Shown in pieces: positions 43,163 to 51,753 of a DNA stretch of 64,000 nt. The DNA is from Planctomycetota bacterium (lineage in GTDB: Bacteria; Planctomycetota; UBA1135; GCA-002686595), in the NCBI GenBank assembly GCA_020638855.1, contig JACKHT010000013.1:1-64000 (forward strand). The letters run 5' to 3'. The notes under the pieces were generated by a model. It ran no database searches. It had not been told where the DNA came from and saw only the letters and a program-made list of their open reading frames with translations. Within the stretch, counting starts at the first letter, position 1. Each line of letters starts with the position of its first letter. A program made the translations under genes and the position numbers.

Positions 43163-44002
43163 CTAGAGGCCGGTCCCGAAACCCGCCGCCGAAGGGCGGG
43201 GCTTGGGCAAGCGCATCAGGGCCCCCTCTTCGTCGAGGATTTCCAGCACATCGAGCCACAGGCAGGCGCACGCGACCCCGCCCAACAAGTCCCCCAGCGA
43301 GGGGTCGGTCTTGCCCCCTTCGCCGCTGATGAACTCCTTGACGTAGGTACCGTGTTGGGTGACCAGGTCCACCTGCCAGGGTCCCTCTTCGCCCTCAACC
43401 GCGCGCAGGTCGCGCAGCTCGATCCACCGCTCCCGGGTCAGATCGGCGCGCCGGTGGGCCACCCGCTCGGGGGTTTTCTGGGCCAAGGTGATGCGGGTCC
43501 CGATCAAGCCTTCGAGTTTGCCAAGGTCGGGCTCCCCTTCGATCGAAAGGCCGGCCCGGTAGGCCTTGGCGTTGGGGGTTTCCTTGATCACGCGCACGCG
43601 CTCCTTCTCGGTCCAATGCAGGCCCTCGACCTCGAGGCGACCGGCGTTGCGATCGTTGATCTGGGCCTCGATCTCGGCCAAGTTGGCGTCGAGGATGCGG
43701 GGACCGACCAATTCCATGATGAACGGCCGCCCACGGCCCAGCATGCGCACATCGACGTCCTCGCGACCCGCGCCATGGAACTTGTGCTTGCGGGTGCCGC
43801 AGGCCTTGCCCAAAACCCACCCGATCAGCTCTTGGACCGATTCACGGCTGAGCTTGCCGAACCCCTCGCACTTGGTGCAATTCTTGCGCCGACGCGGGTG
43901 CCCCTTGCATTCGGGACAGAAGAAGACCGTTTGGGGAAGGTCGCGGGAAAGCTTCTTGTAGCGGCCTTCCACGAACAGTTTGGCCTGGGGACGGTCTTGC
44001 AT
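43163..44002 (-). CDS. Pus10-type tRNA pseudouridine synthase
   Basis: 279 residues. The sequence matches Pus10 of archaea and eukaryotes: a CxxC...CxxC zinc ribbon (C29, C32, C42, C45), then FHGAGREDVDVRMLGRGRPF (residues 75-94) containing the catalytic Asp of the GREDVDVRML motif, QKTPERVAHRRADLTR (near 195) and THGTYVKEFISGEGGKTDPS-like QHGTYVKEF plus SLGDLLGG and LDVLEI. Pus10 makes pseudouridine 54/55 in archaeal tRNA. The enzyme is shorter than archaeal homologues (~390 residues): the N-terminal THUMP-like accessory domain is missing. Start ATG 44002 follows AAGGAA. Isolated, monocistronic. The function is strongly supported; the tRNA target in this bacterium is unknown. Confidence 0.9.
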   Translation of the reverse strand: MQDRPQAKLFVEGRYKKLSRDLPQTVFFCPECKGHPRRRKNCTKCEGFGKLSRESVQELIGWVLGKACGTRKHKFHGAGREDVDVRMLGRGRPFIMELVGPRILDANLAEIEAQINDRNAGRLEVEGLHWTEKERVRVIKETPNAKAYRAGLSIEGEPDLGKLEGLIGTRITLAQKTPERVAHRRADLTRERWIELRDLRAVEGEEGPWQVDLVTQHGTYVKEFISGEGGKTDPSLGDLLGGVACACLWLDVLEILDEEGALMRLPKPRPSAAGFGTGL

Positions 44003-44220
44003 CGGAATTCCTTCGCCACGCGGGCGGACGGGCATGCGGCCGGAACGACTGGAACGTTCAGGGGGTGGTTCCCCCCGGATTGGGGGGACGAGGATAGTGC
44101 CTGGAAAGCAGGGAACAAGCCCCCGGAGCGCCATTCCGCGGCGGGAAAGGCCGTGGGAGGATGGCCGCCGGCCCCCAGGCGGGCATGGATGCGCCGCTAC
44201 CCAGGACCTAGGATACTCGC

Positions 44221-45111
44221 ATGCACCCCATCCTCTTCGAGATCCCTGGGATCCACTTTCCGCTGCGCTCCTTCGGGTTCATGGTCATGTTGGGGTTCCT
44301 GGTGGGCGCCCACTTCCTGACCCGCTGGGGTACGCGCGGCTCGGCCCAACCCGAATTGGCCCGCGAAGGCTACAGCGCGCTGCCCATTTGGGTCCTGATT
44401 GGAATCCTGCTCGGAGCGCGCGCCATGTACGTGGTCGTGGAAATCCTGCGCGATAGCCCGACCGGGAAATCGTACTTGGCCGATCCCCTCTCGATGCTGT
44501 TTGTGTGGCAAGGCGGACTCGTGATGTACGGCGGCGCGATTGGAGGCATCCTCGGCGGGCTGCTGGCGACGCGCAAGTACCGGCTTCCGCTCGGGCACGC
44601 CATGGACCTGGGCGTGACCTGCGCGTTCCTCGGGCTGTTCTTTGGGAGGATTGGCTGCTTGCTGGTGGGCGACGACTTCGGCCGGGTGGTGAGCGAAGCC
44701 CACGCCAACCTGCCCTTCCCGATCGTTGTGCACGTGCCCAACCCCTTACCCGCAGGCAGCCTGTTTGGCGAGGAGAACGCGGGCAAGGTGCTGTACTGCA
44801 CCCAACTTTGGATGAGCTTCCAGGCGCTGGGTTTGTTCTTGCTGGGGCGTTTCTTGTTGTTGCCGCGCCGGCGCTTCGCGGGTCAGGTGGCGGCGACTTT
44901 GTTGCTCCTGTACGCAGGGGGTCGTTACACGATCGAGAATTTCCGCGGCGACTCGATCCGCGGGCTGTGGTTCGAAGGCCGCTTCTCGACGAGCCAATTG
45001 ATTTCGATCGTGGTGGGCCTTCTGTGCGTGCTCTACCTGGCCTTGCGCTGGAGCCGGCGACAAACGCCCGAACAGGCGGGCGGCTACACACCTGGACAAA
45101 CCCGCGCCTAG
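44221..45111 (+). CDS. lgt: Prolipoprotein diacylglyceryl transferase
   Basis: 296 residues and seven membrane helices. Transfers diacylglycerol to the lipobox Cys, the first step of lipoprotein maturation; several lipoproteins in this window depend on it. Family motifs are seen at PLRSFGFMVMLGFL (with the essential Arg), GGLVMYGGAIGG and GRIGCLLVGDDFGRVV. Start ATG is preceded by ACTCGC and a weak SD. Followed 7 nt later by the RNase HII-like gene. Confidence 0.95.
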   Translation: MHPILFEIPGIHFPLRSFGFMVMLGFLVGAHFLTRWGTRGSAQPELAREGYSALPIWVLIGILLGARAMYVVVEILRDSPTGKSYLADPLSMLFVWQGGLVMYGGAIGGILGGLLATRKYRLPLGHAMDLGVTCAFLGLFFGRIGCLLVGDDFGRVVSEAHANLPFPIVVHVPNPLPAGSLFGEENAGKVLYCTQLWMSFQALGLFLLGRFLLLPRRRFAGQVAATLLLLYAGGRYTIENFRGDSIRGLWFEGRFSTSQLISIVVGLLCVLYLALRWSRRQTPEQAGGYTPGQTRA

Positions 45112-45118
45112 TCGAGCG

Positions 45119-46084
45119 ATGCAAGCACGAATCCTGGCGGGCATCGACGAGGCCGGTTTGGGGCCCATGCTCGGGCCCTTGGCCTTGGGCGTGTGCGCCC
45201 TGAGGCTCGACCAACCCGTCGAAGAATCCACGTCGCGCGAGCTTTGGACCTGGCTCGACGAGGCCGTGTGTTTCCGACCCGAGCGGGGGGATTCGCGCTT
45301 GGTCGTGGCCGATTCCAAAGCGGTCTTCCAACGCAGTCCCTTGGGCTGGCAGCGACTCGAGAGCACCGCGCTGGCATTCTTGGGCCTAGCCCAAGGTCCG
45401 GCGGACGACCTGCGTTCGTACCTGGTGGCGGACCAAGGCCCGCTCGCAGCGCCCTGGTACCAAGCGTTGCCCACCTCGCTACCGATCGTGGTCACGGGCC
45501 AAACGTTGCAGGATCATCGCGCGCGCTTGGAACGGGCGCTCGCCGCACGCCGCATCGAAGCGGTATGGTCGGGTGTGCGGCTCTTGAGCGCCCAAGAACT
45601 GAACCGTAGCTTTCAGCGGACCGGTTCGAAAGCCGCCACCGCGTGGCAGGCGATCGTGGGCCTTTTGGCCGAGTTGATGCAACGCTTCGGCTCGCAAGGC
45701 GTGTACGCGATCGTAGACCGACAGGGTGGACGCAAACTTTACGGCGATTTGTTGGCACGCGATTTCCCCGGTCACGGGGTGCGTGCCGAACGCGAAGGTG
45801 CCGAGCGCTCGGACTACTGGGTGTATGGTCCCCAAGGGGACCTGTGGGTGTCGTTCCGGGTCGGAGCCGAGAACGAGAGTTTGCCCACCGCGGCGGCGTC
45901 CTGCTTCGCCAAGTATGCGCGCGAAGTGAGCATGGAGGCGTTCAACCGCTACTTCGCGGGGCGCCTCAGCGGACTCAAACCGACGGCGGGCTACGTCACC
46001 GACGGCCGCCGCTGGATGGCCGATGCGGGGCCCGCGCTGGTCGACGCGCCCTGGGCCAGCGGGGATTTGGTTCGCGAGCGCTGA
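45119..46084 (+). CDS. Divergent RNase HII-like protein
   Basis: 321 residues, about 100 longer than RNase HII. The N-terminus ILAGIDEAGLGPMLGPLALG mirrors the RNase HII active-site strand (DEAGRG), but the Arg is Leu. VVADSKAVFQ matches the DSK motif and LPTAAASCFAKYAREVSMEAF matches the AAASIxAKxxRD motif; its usual acidic residue is replaced (GAENES). Middle segments are unlike RNase HII. It may be an RNase H-fold protein with altered or lost activity, or a Planctomycetes-specific variant that recognises another substrate. Placed directly after lgt. Confidence 0.7.
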   Translation: MQARILAGIDEAGLGPMLGPLALGVCALRLDQPVEESTSRELWTWLDEAVCFRPERGDSRLVVADSKAVFQRSPLGWQRLESTALAFLGLAQGPADDLRSYLVADQGPLAAPWYQALPTSLPIVVTGQTLQDHRARLERALAARRIEAVWSGVRLLSAQELNRSFQRTGSKAATAWQAIVGLLAELMQRFGSQGVYAIVDRQGGRKLYGDLLARDFPGHGVRAEREGAERSDYWVYGPQGDLWVSFRVGAENESLPTAAASCFAKYAREVSMEAFNRYFAGRLSGLKPTAGYVTDGRRWMADAGPALVDAPWASGDLVRER

Positions 46085-46174
46085 ACGCGCAAGGGACGCC
46101 TGAATCGCGCTCAGGACGAGCCCGGAGTGGGATCGATTTGACAGATCGACGGGCTTGCTCCACTTTGGAGCCCC

Positions 46175-47911
46175 GTGCAGACCTTGCGACTTCCCCACTT
46201 GCCCCGACTCGGGTTCATCTGCCTTGGGCTCGTTGGATGGTGGGCAAGCCCTGCGAGCTTTGCGTGGCAAGTGGTTTTGCACGCGATCCCGGGGACCCAA
46301 CCGGCCGCGACCATGGGGGGAGCCTTGGCTTTGGGAGACGTGAACGCCGATGGGACTCCTGACTGGATCGTGGGCATTCGCAACGGGCAGGTGAACGGGT
46401 TGCCCACGGGTTTGGTGCGGGTGTATTCAGGACTCGACGGGACGTTCTTGCGCGAGTTCGAGGGAACGCAGGGCAACAGCGCCTTCGGATCGGCCTTGGA
46501 CTTTGCTGGCGACGTGAATGGCGATGGGGTTGGCGATGTGATCGTCGGCGCACCGCTGCACCAGGAAGCTGGCGAGATCCAGAACGGTCGGGCTTTTGTG
46601 TTCTCGGGCCTGGACGGCTCGGTGCTGTACAGCCTGGGCGGAGCTGGGTTCTACGACTCGATGGGGTTCGCGGTCTCGGGCGTGGGCGATGCGAACCTGG
46701 ACGGCTTTGCGGACTTTGCCGTGGGCGCTCCAGGCACGGACAACGGAGGGAATGACACGGGATCGGTGACGGTGTACTCGGGTATGGATGGGTCCGTGCT
46801 GCACGCCTTCCAGGGAACCGACCCCGGGGACCTCTTGGGCTCTTCGCTGGCGGCCCTGGGCGACTTGGATGCAGATGGTTTCCCCGACTTCGCCGCCGGC
46901 GCTCGGAACCGCGACGGAGCGCAGGCCAACAACGGGAGCGTGGTCGTGATCTCGGGCCAGTTCGGCACGGTGTTGTACGAACGCTTTGGTTCGGCTGCTG
47001 CGCAATCGATGGGCTACTCGCTGGCTGCGATTGGCGACCTCGATGGAGACTCGAAAGTCGATTGGATTGCGGGTAGCGCCCAGGACGCCCGGGCCGGTTC
47101 GGCTGCGGGCAGCTTCCAGGTGTATTCGGGTGCCAGCGGCTCGCTCTTGTACGACGTGCTCGGAACCAGTGCCGGCGAACGACTGGGTGAGTCCGTGGCG
47201 TCCGCCCAAGACATGGATGGGGATGGCTTGGATGATTTTGTGGTCTCCGCGCCCTACGACGGGCTCAAGGGGGTCAGCGCGGGGCGGGTCGAGGTTCGTT
47301 CGGGAGCAACGGGTTTCGTGCTGTGCACCGTGTACGGTGAGAATGCTTACGACCGTTTGGGCCTGGGCATCTCGAGCGCGGGAGATTTCAACGGCGATGG
47401 CATTCCAGACTTGGCCGTGGGCATCCCGGGTGCCGACTCAGGAGGCAACCTCTCAGGCGAGGTACGCATCTTGGCGGGCTGTCGGCCCCAAGGGACCGTC
47501 TATTGCTCACCGGCAGTCACGAACTCGACGGGGTTCGCAGCGACCCTTTTGGCCAGTGGCTCGGCACAGGTGGCCACCAACCAGTTGACCTTGATCGCCC
47601 AGGAAATCCCGGCGGGGCAGTTCGGTTACTTCCTGGTGGGCTCGAACGCCGGCTGGGTCCCCAATCCGGCGGGCAGCCAGGGCAACCTTTGCCTGGGGGG
47701 CAATCTTGGGCGCTACAACCTAGGCCCCCAAATCCAACTCGCCGGTCCCGACGGCGCGTTCCAATTGGAGCTGGACTTGCAAGCCCTGCCGTTGCCTGGC
47801 TCCCCTCCCGTGACCGCAGGGCAAACGTGGTACTTCCAGTGCTGGTACCGGGACCTGGATCCGATCAGCACGAGCAACTTCTCAGACGCCGTCGAGATCC
47901 TGTTCTCTTGA
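46175..47911 (+). CDS. Secreted FG-GAP beta-propeller protein with shared C-terminal domain
   Basis: 578 residues. GTG start with GGAG 5 nt upstream. Signal sequence FICLGLVGWWASPASFAWQ. Seven FG-GAP repeats, each with D-x-D/N-x-D-G-x-x-D (DVNADGTPDWIVG; DVNGDGVGDVIVGAP; DANLDGFADFAVGAP; DLDADGFPDFAAG; DLDGDSKVDWIAG; DMDGDGLDDFVVSAP; DFNGDGIPDLAVGIP), a calcium-binding integrin-type propeller. The last ~135 residues (from VYCSPAVTNSTG) are the shared domain, ending TWYFQCWYRDLD...STSNFSDAVEILFS. Probably surface-exposed. Confidence 0.85.
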   Translation: MQTLRLPHLPRLGFICLGLVGWWASPASFAWQVVLHAIPGTQPAATMGGALALGDVNADGTPDWIVGIRNGQVNGLPTGLVRVYSGLDGTFLREFEGTQGNSAFGSALDFAGDVNGDGVGDVIVGAPLHQEAGEIQNGRAFVFSGLDGSVLYSLGGAGFYDSMGFAVSGVGDANLDGFADFAVGAPGTDNGGNDTGSVTVYSGMDGSVLHAFQGTDPGDLLGSSLAALGDLDADGFPDFAAGARNRDGAQANNGSVVVISGQFGTVLYERFGSAAAQSMGYSLAAIGDLDGDSKVDWIAGSAQDARAGSAAGSFQVYSGASGSLLYDVLGTSAGERLGESVASAQDMDGDGLDDFVVSAPYDGLKGVSAGRVEVRSGATGFVLCTVYGENAYDRLGLGISSAGDFNGDGIPDLAVGIPGADSGGNLSGEVRILAGCRPQGTVYCSPAVTNSTGFAATLLASGSAQVATNQLTLIAQEIPAGQFGYFLVGSNAGWVPNPAGSQGNLCLGGNLGRYNLGPQIQLAGPDGAFQLELDLQALPLPGSPPVTAGQTWYFQCWYRDLDPISTSNFSDAVEILFS

Positions 47912-48063
47912 TCGCGCCGCGCGCCGAGACCGTCCCGGAAAGGTACGCGCCGCCGTTGGGATAGGACCTGGGATGCCCCACATGGGGCAAATGCGGGGCG
48001 CCGCTATGCCCAGGGACGGTCGTGCGGGTAGGCTTGGACGCCCGATCCTTCCACGATCTCCCC

Positions 48064-49392
48064 ATGGCGAAAATCGCGATCCTCGGGGCCGGTGTCTCCG
48101 GCCTTTCCCTTGCCCGCTACCTGGTGCAGGGCGGTGTCTCCCCCAGCGACCTCGTGCTCTTCGAAGCCGGTTCGGTGGCGGGAGGTTTGTGCCGTTCCAA
48201 AACCGTCGATGGCTTCACGTACGACGTGGCGGGCGGGCACATCCTGTTCAGCAAGGACCAGGCCGCCATGGATTGGATGAAGGACGAAGCGGGTGGGCCC
48301 GCGGCCTTCGACCAACGCGACCGCAACACCAAGATTCGCTTCGGCGATCGCTGGGTGCACTACCCCTTCGAAAACGGGATCGGGGACTTGCCCAAGCAAG
48401 CCAACTTCGATTGCCTGGCGGGCTACGTCAAGGCTTGGCACCAGCGCATCACCGATGGTTCGGATGCGCCGCAGACCTTTGGCAAGTGGGTCACTTGGCG
48501 CTTCGGCGATGGCATCGCCAAGCACTTCATGGACCCCTACAACGCCAAGATCTGGAAGCGCGATTTGGACTTCCTGACCTCGGATTGGGTGGCCGGCCGC
48601 GTGCCGGACGCCCCCATCGAGGACGTGTTGCGCGCCGCTGTCGGCATCCGCACCGAGGGCTACACCCATCAAGCGATTTTCTACTACCCCAAGCAGGGTG
48701 GATTCCAGGGCATCACCGATGGCATGGCCGCGAGCCTTGGGAGCTCGGTCCGCTTGAACACGCCCGTGCAGGAAGTCCGCAAGCATGGCAACGGCGTGCG
48801 GGTCAACGGCGAAGAGTTCGACTTGTGCGTTTCGACCTTGACCCTAACGCACACGCCCAAACTCTTCCCCGAGATGCCCGCCCAGGTGGCCGAGGCCATG
48901 CGCACGCTCGAGTACAACGGGTTGGTTTCCATCCTGGTGGCGCTCGACCGGCCCGAGCACCCGGACCTGTCGTGGATCTATCTGCCGCACGATTCGCAAG
49001 GTCCCGCCAACCGGGTCACCTACATGTCGAACTACGCGACGCTCAACGCGCCGCCAGGCAAGACCTCGTTGATGGCCGAAGTCACCGTTCGCGGTGGGCA
49101 GCCGATGCCAGGCAAGGAGCTCGAGGAAGAGGTCCTTGCCGGCTTCGTCGCAGCCGGCCTGATGGGACGCGAAGAAGTGCTCTTCACCGACCGCTCCACG
49201 GTCGACCACGCCTACGTGGTCTTCGACGCGCTCTACCACCAGCGGCGCAAGGTCGCCCTCGGCTGGCTCGAGAGCATCGGCGTCATTCCGCTCGGCCGCT
49301 TCGGTCGCTTCGAATACGACAACTCCGACCAGTGCGTGATCAAGTCGCGAGCCCTTTCGCAGCAGCTGTTGGCCGTGGTCCAAACGGGCTGA
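48064..49392 (+). CDS. FAD-dependent oxidoreductase, UDP-galactopyranose-mutase-like
   Basis: 442 residues. The Rossmann signature GAGVSGLSLARYL (residue ~8) and the E-of-second-strand VLFEAGSVAGGLC bind FAD; GGHILFSKD follows, as in protoporphyrinogen oxidase, amine oxidase and UDP-galactopyranose mutase families. The internal HYPFENGIGDLPKQ and YPKQGGFQGITDGM resemble the UGM/PgfI-type class more than PPOX. Substrate cannot be set from sequence alone; a sugar-nucleotide mutase or an amine/carotenoid oxidase are alternatives. ATG 48064 gives MAKIAILGAG. Confidence 0.75.
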   Translation: MAKIAILGAGVSGLSLARYLVQGGVSPSDLVLFEAGSVAGGLCRSKTVDGFTYDVAGGHILFSKDQAAMDWMKDEAGGPAAFDQRDRNTKIRFGDRWVHYPFENGIGDLPKQANFDCLAGYVKAWHQRITDGSDAPQTFGKWVTWRFGDGIAKHFMDPYNAKIWKRDLDFLTSDWVAGRVPDAPIEDVLRAAVGIRTEGYTHQAIFYYPKQGGFQGITDGMAASLGSSVRLNTPVQEVRKHGNGVRVNGEEFDLCVSTLTLTHTPKLFPEMPAQVAEAMRTLEYNGLVSILVALDRPEHPDLSWIYLPHDSQGPANRVTYMSNYATLNAPPGKTSLMAEVTVRGGQPMPGKELEEEVLAGFVAAGLMGREEVLFTDRSTVDHAYVVFDALYHQRRKVALGWLESIGVIPLGRFGRFEYDNSDQCVIKSRALSQQLLAVVQTG

Positions 49393-49434
49393 GCGGGCCT
49401 ACACAGCGGGCCAACACAGCGGGCCCATACAGCG
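49393..49434 (+). repeat. Short tandem repeat of ~13-14 nt
   Basis: Three near-identical units, GCGGGCCTACACA, GCGGGCCAACACA and GCGGGCCCATACA, are adjacent right after the stop codon of the FAD gene, with a fourth degenerate copy (GCGGGCAGACCTA). Function unknown. Confidence 0.7.
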
Positions 49435-49485
49435 GGCAGACCTAGGGCGCTTGTGCGTTCACGCCCTCTCCCCCACAATCAGGGT

Positions 49486-51729
49486 GTGAAGAAACTGCCC
49501 CTGGTCCTGGTCCTCATGCTGGTGGCACTCCTTTGGTGGGCTCTTCCGTTTGGGCAGCCGTCGCGGCCCCTCGATCGTCCGAATCCTTCCGAGCCTGCCG
49601 CCAAGCCCACAGCCCTGGGCCCCTCCGAACTGTTGGCCCCCGGCGATGGGGCGTTGCGCTTGGAAGCGCCACCCGCGGCCGTCGCCCAGGATCCTCCGGT
49701 CGCTCCCGAAGCGCCTTCGACCTCGGGCAAGGCCTCCCCCACGTGGGCCGTCCAAGTGTTCGATGCCGATGGACGCGCTGTCCCCGATTTCCGTTTGTAC
49801 CTTTGGCGCGGCAAGGCTGACTCCGAAGTGTTCCTGCGCCAACCAATCCCAGGACTTGGCGGGACGACCGATGCCGACGGGATCCTCGAGTTCGATGGCC
49901 TGTCCGACTGGTTCGCGGCCCACTCGTCGGAAGCAAGCGATGCGTTGTTCGCTTCCCCGATCGAGCTCTACTTAATGGAGTTGGCCGTGAACGTTCCGGT
50001 CGTCCCGGGCGAAGAACCGATGGTGCTGCGCTTGCCTCCAGGCGGTTCGCTCGAATTCTCGCTATTCGACGAACACGATCAGCCCTGGACCGAACAGGCA
50101 AACCTTGAGATTCAACTCGGAAGCCCCGGCCCGAGCGCGCATCGGCCCATCCAAGCTGGGTTTCTCCGCATCCCCTACCTTCCGCTCGATCAAGCTTATT
50201 CGTTCCGCGTAAAGACCAAGGCAGGCTTTGCAGACTTGACCGGCCAGGGCACGCCGCTTGGCATTCAAGGAACGGTGCGCCGTCACCGGTTACGTTTCGA
50301 TCAAAGGGCTGCCCGGTTGACCGCCCAATTGCAAACCGCAGCCGGCGTTCCTTGGAGCGAGGAAACGGTGGCCCTGCACTTCGGAGGGGAGCGTCCCCGG
50401 TCGGCCACCACCACCCAAGACGGGCGCTGCGAAATCCCATTGCGCGAGGGTTGGGTCGGCGCAGCGCAAATCCGGTTGGGCCAGAGCCAGGGCATGATCC
50501 GGAGCCAGGACGCAGGCCAAAACGATGCCTGCCAGGCGGACATCGAGATCCCGGTTTGGAGCCTGGGGGATGTTGTGGACTTGGGCGTGATCGTGCTCGA
50601 TCGACCTCCGGTCGTCGTCGCAGGCAAGGTTTTCGATCCAGAAGGCCGCCCCATCGCTCGCGCGCCCCTGGAGTTCCTGCAGAACCATCCCACGCAAGGT
50701 TGGATTCTTCTCGGGAGCCAGCGCACAGGACGCGACGGCTCGTTCGCCTTTCGGGGAAACCCGGACGATGCTCCCTTCGCCTTCCAATTCGCAGAACCCT
50801 TCGAACAACCGGCTTTTCGGTGGCTCATGCTGCCGGCGGACGCGCTCTACACCCGGGGTGAACTCGACATCCGTCTGCGCGCCCAAAAGGTGGCGCGCAT
50901 CCGTGGTCGCATCGCCGGAATCGACGACCCAAACTTGACGGTATTCTTGCGCTATCCCAATGGTTGGGGCCGGCTCCTCAGGGTGCAGCAGGATGGGACC
51001 TTTTCGAGCATGCGCGAACCAGCGGGCACGGTGGAAGCGCAACTGCTGCGATACGACCAGCTCGATCCACTCGCGAGCCTGGCCGCTGTGACGCTGACCC
51101 CTGGCAGGCCAACCGATGAACGCCTCAACCCATGGCAGGTCTCCGACCAACTGCGCCGTATCACGGTCCATGTGGAGGGTCCAGAAGCCGGGAAGTGGGC
51201 CAAAGTCCGCTATCGAAGGGCCCAGGATGGCAGTTCCTGGTGGATGGCTGGGCCCCCAAGCGAGGACCACTTCACCGTGCTGACCCAAACAGGCGCCGTC
51301 GACTTGGAAGTGACCTGCGAAGGCTGGCGGCCCCAGGTCCTCGAGAATGTGCCCGACGCGGTGGAAGTGCTGTTGGAACCGGCACCCGAAGTCCTGCTCA
51401 ACCTATCGAATTCGGTGTTGCCACCGGGCCCGTCGGACCCGCACGTGGCCATCGTGCTGTGGCCTGACGCGGCGACGGCCGAGGCGTTTCCGGATCCGGT
51501 CGCGGCCAAAGCGCTCGATTCCGAAGGCCGGAGATATCGAGCGTATCTTCCGGGGGTGGGAACCTGGATCCCACGGCTTGTTCGCTGGCCGCTGACGGGC
51601 GGCGAGGGTCGCATTTTGCCCGGGCAAATTCCGGGCATCCGCGTCGGAGAGCAGAGCCCCCAGACCTGCGACGTGCGCGTGGATGCGGGTTGGCTGGAAG
51701 AGACCCTCGAAGTGCTGCGCGCGGAGTAG
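49486..51729 (+). CDS. Large anchored protein with Cna-B-like repeats
   Basis: 747 residues from GTG 49486, which gives a VKKLPLVLVLMLVALLWWAL membrane anchor. The rest is exported and beta-rich: VFDADGRAVPDFRLYLWRG...TTDADGILEF and VFDPEGRPIARAPLEF...RDGSFAFRG are carboxypeptidase regulatory-like/Cna-B type repeats. Pro/Ala-rich linker near residues 20-90. No catalytic motif seen. Such proteins often act as adhesins or scaffold stalks. The gene is followed 24 nt later by ggt. Confidence 0.6.
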   Translation: MKKLPLVLVLMLVALLWWALPFGQPSRPLDRPNPSEPAAKPTALGPSELLAPGDGALRLEAPPAAVAQDPPVAPEAPSTSGKASPTWAVQVFDADGRAVPDFRLYLWRGKADSEVFLRQPIPGLGGTTDADGILEFDGLSDWFAAHSSEASDALFASPIELYLMELAVNVPVVPGEEPMVLRLPPGGSLEFSLFDEHDQPWTEQANLEIQLGSPGPSAHRPIQAGFLRIPYLPLDQAYSFRVKTKAGFADLTGQGTPLGIQGTVRRHRLRFDQRAARLTAQLQTAAGVPWSEETVALHFGGERPRSATTTQDGRCEIPLREGWVGAAQIRLGQSQGMIRSQDAGQNDACQADIEIPVWSLGDVVDLGVIVLDRPPVVVAGKVFDPEGRPIARAPLEFLQNHPTQGWILLGSQRTGRDGSFAFRGNPDDAPFAFQFAEPFEQPAFRWLMLPADALYTRGELDIRLRAQKVARIRGRIAGIDDPNLTVFLRYPNGWGRLLRVQQDGTFSSMREPAGTVEAQLLRYDQLDPLASLAAVTLTPGRPTDERLNPWQVSDQLRRITVHVEGPEAGKWAKVRYRRAQDGSSWWMAGPPSEDHFTVLTQTGAVDLEVTCEGWRPQVLENVPDAVEVLLEPAPEVLLNLSNSVLPPGPSDPHVAIVLWPDAATAEAFPDPVAAKALDSEGRRYRAYLPGVGTWIPRLVRWPLTGGEGRILPGQIPGIRVGEQSPQTCDVRVDAGWLEETLEVLRAE

Positions 51730-51753
51730 GGCCTGGCGGCTTACACTGGCTGG

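Noticed and set aside
49393..49445. CRISPR-like array
   Set aside because: Units are ~13 nt and adjacent without spacers, so it is a simple tandem repeat.
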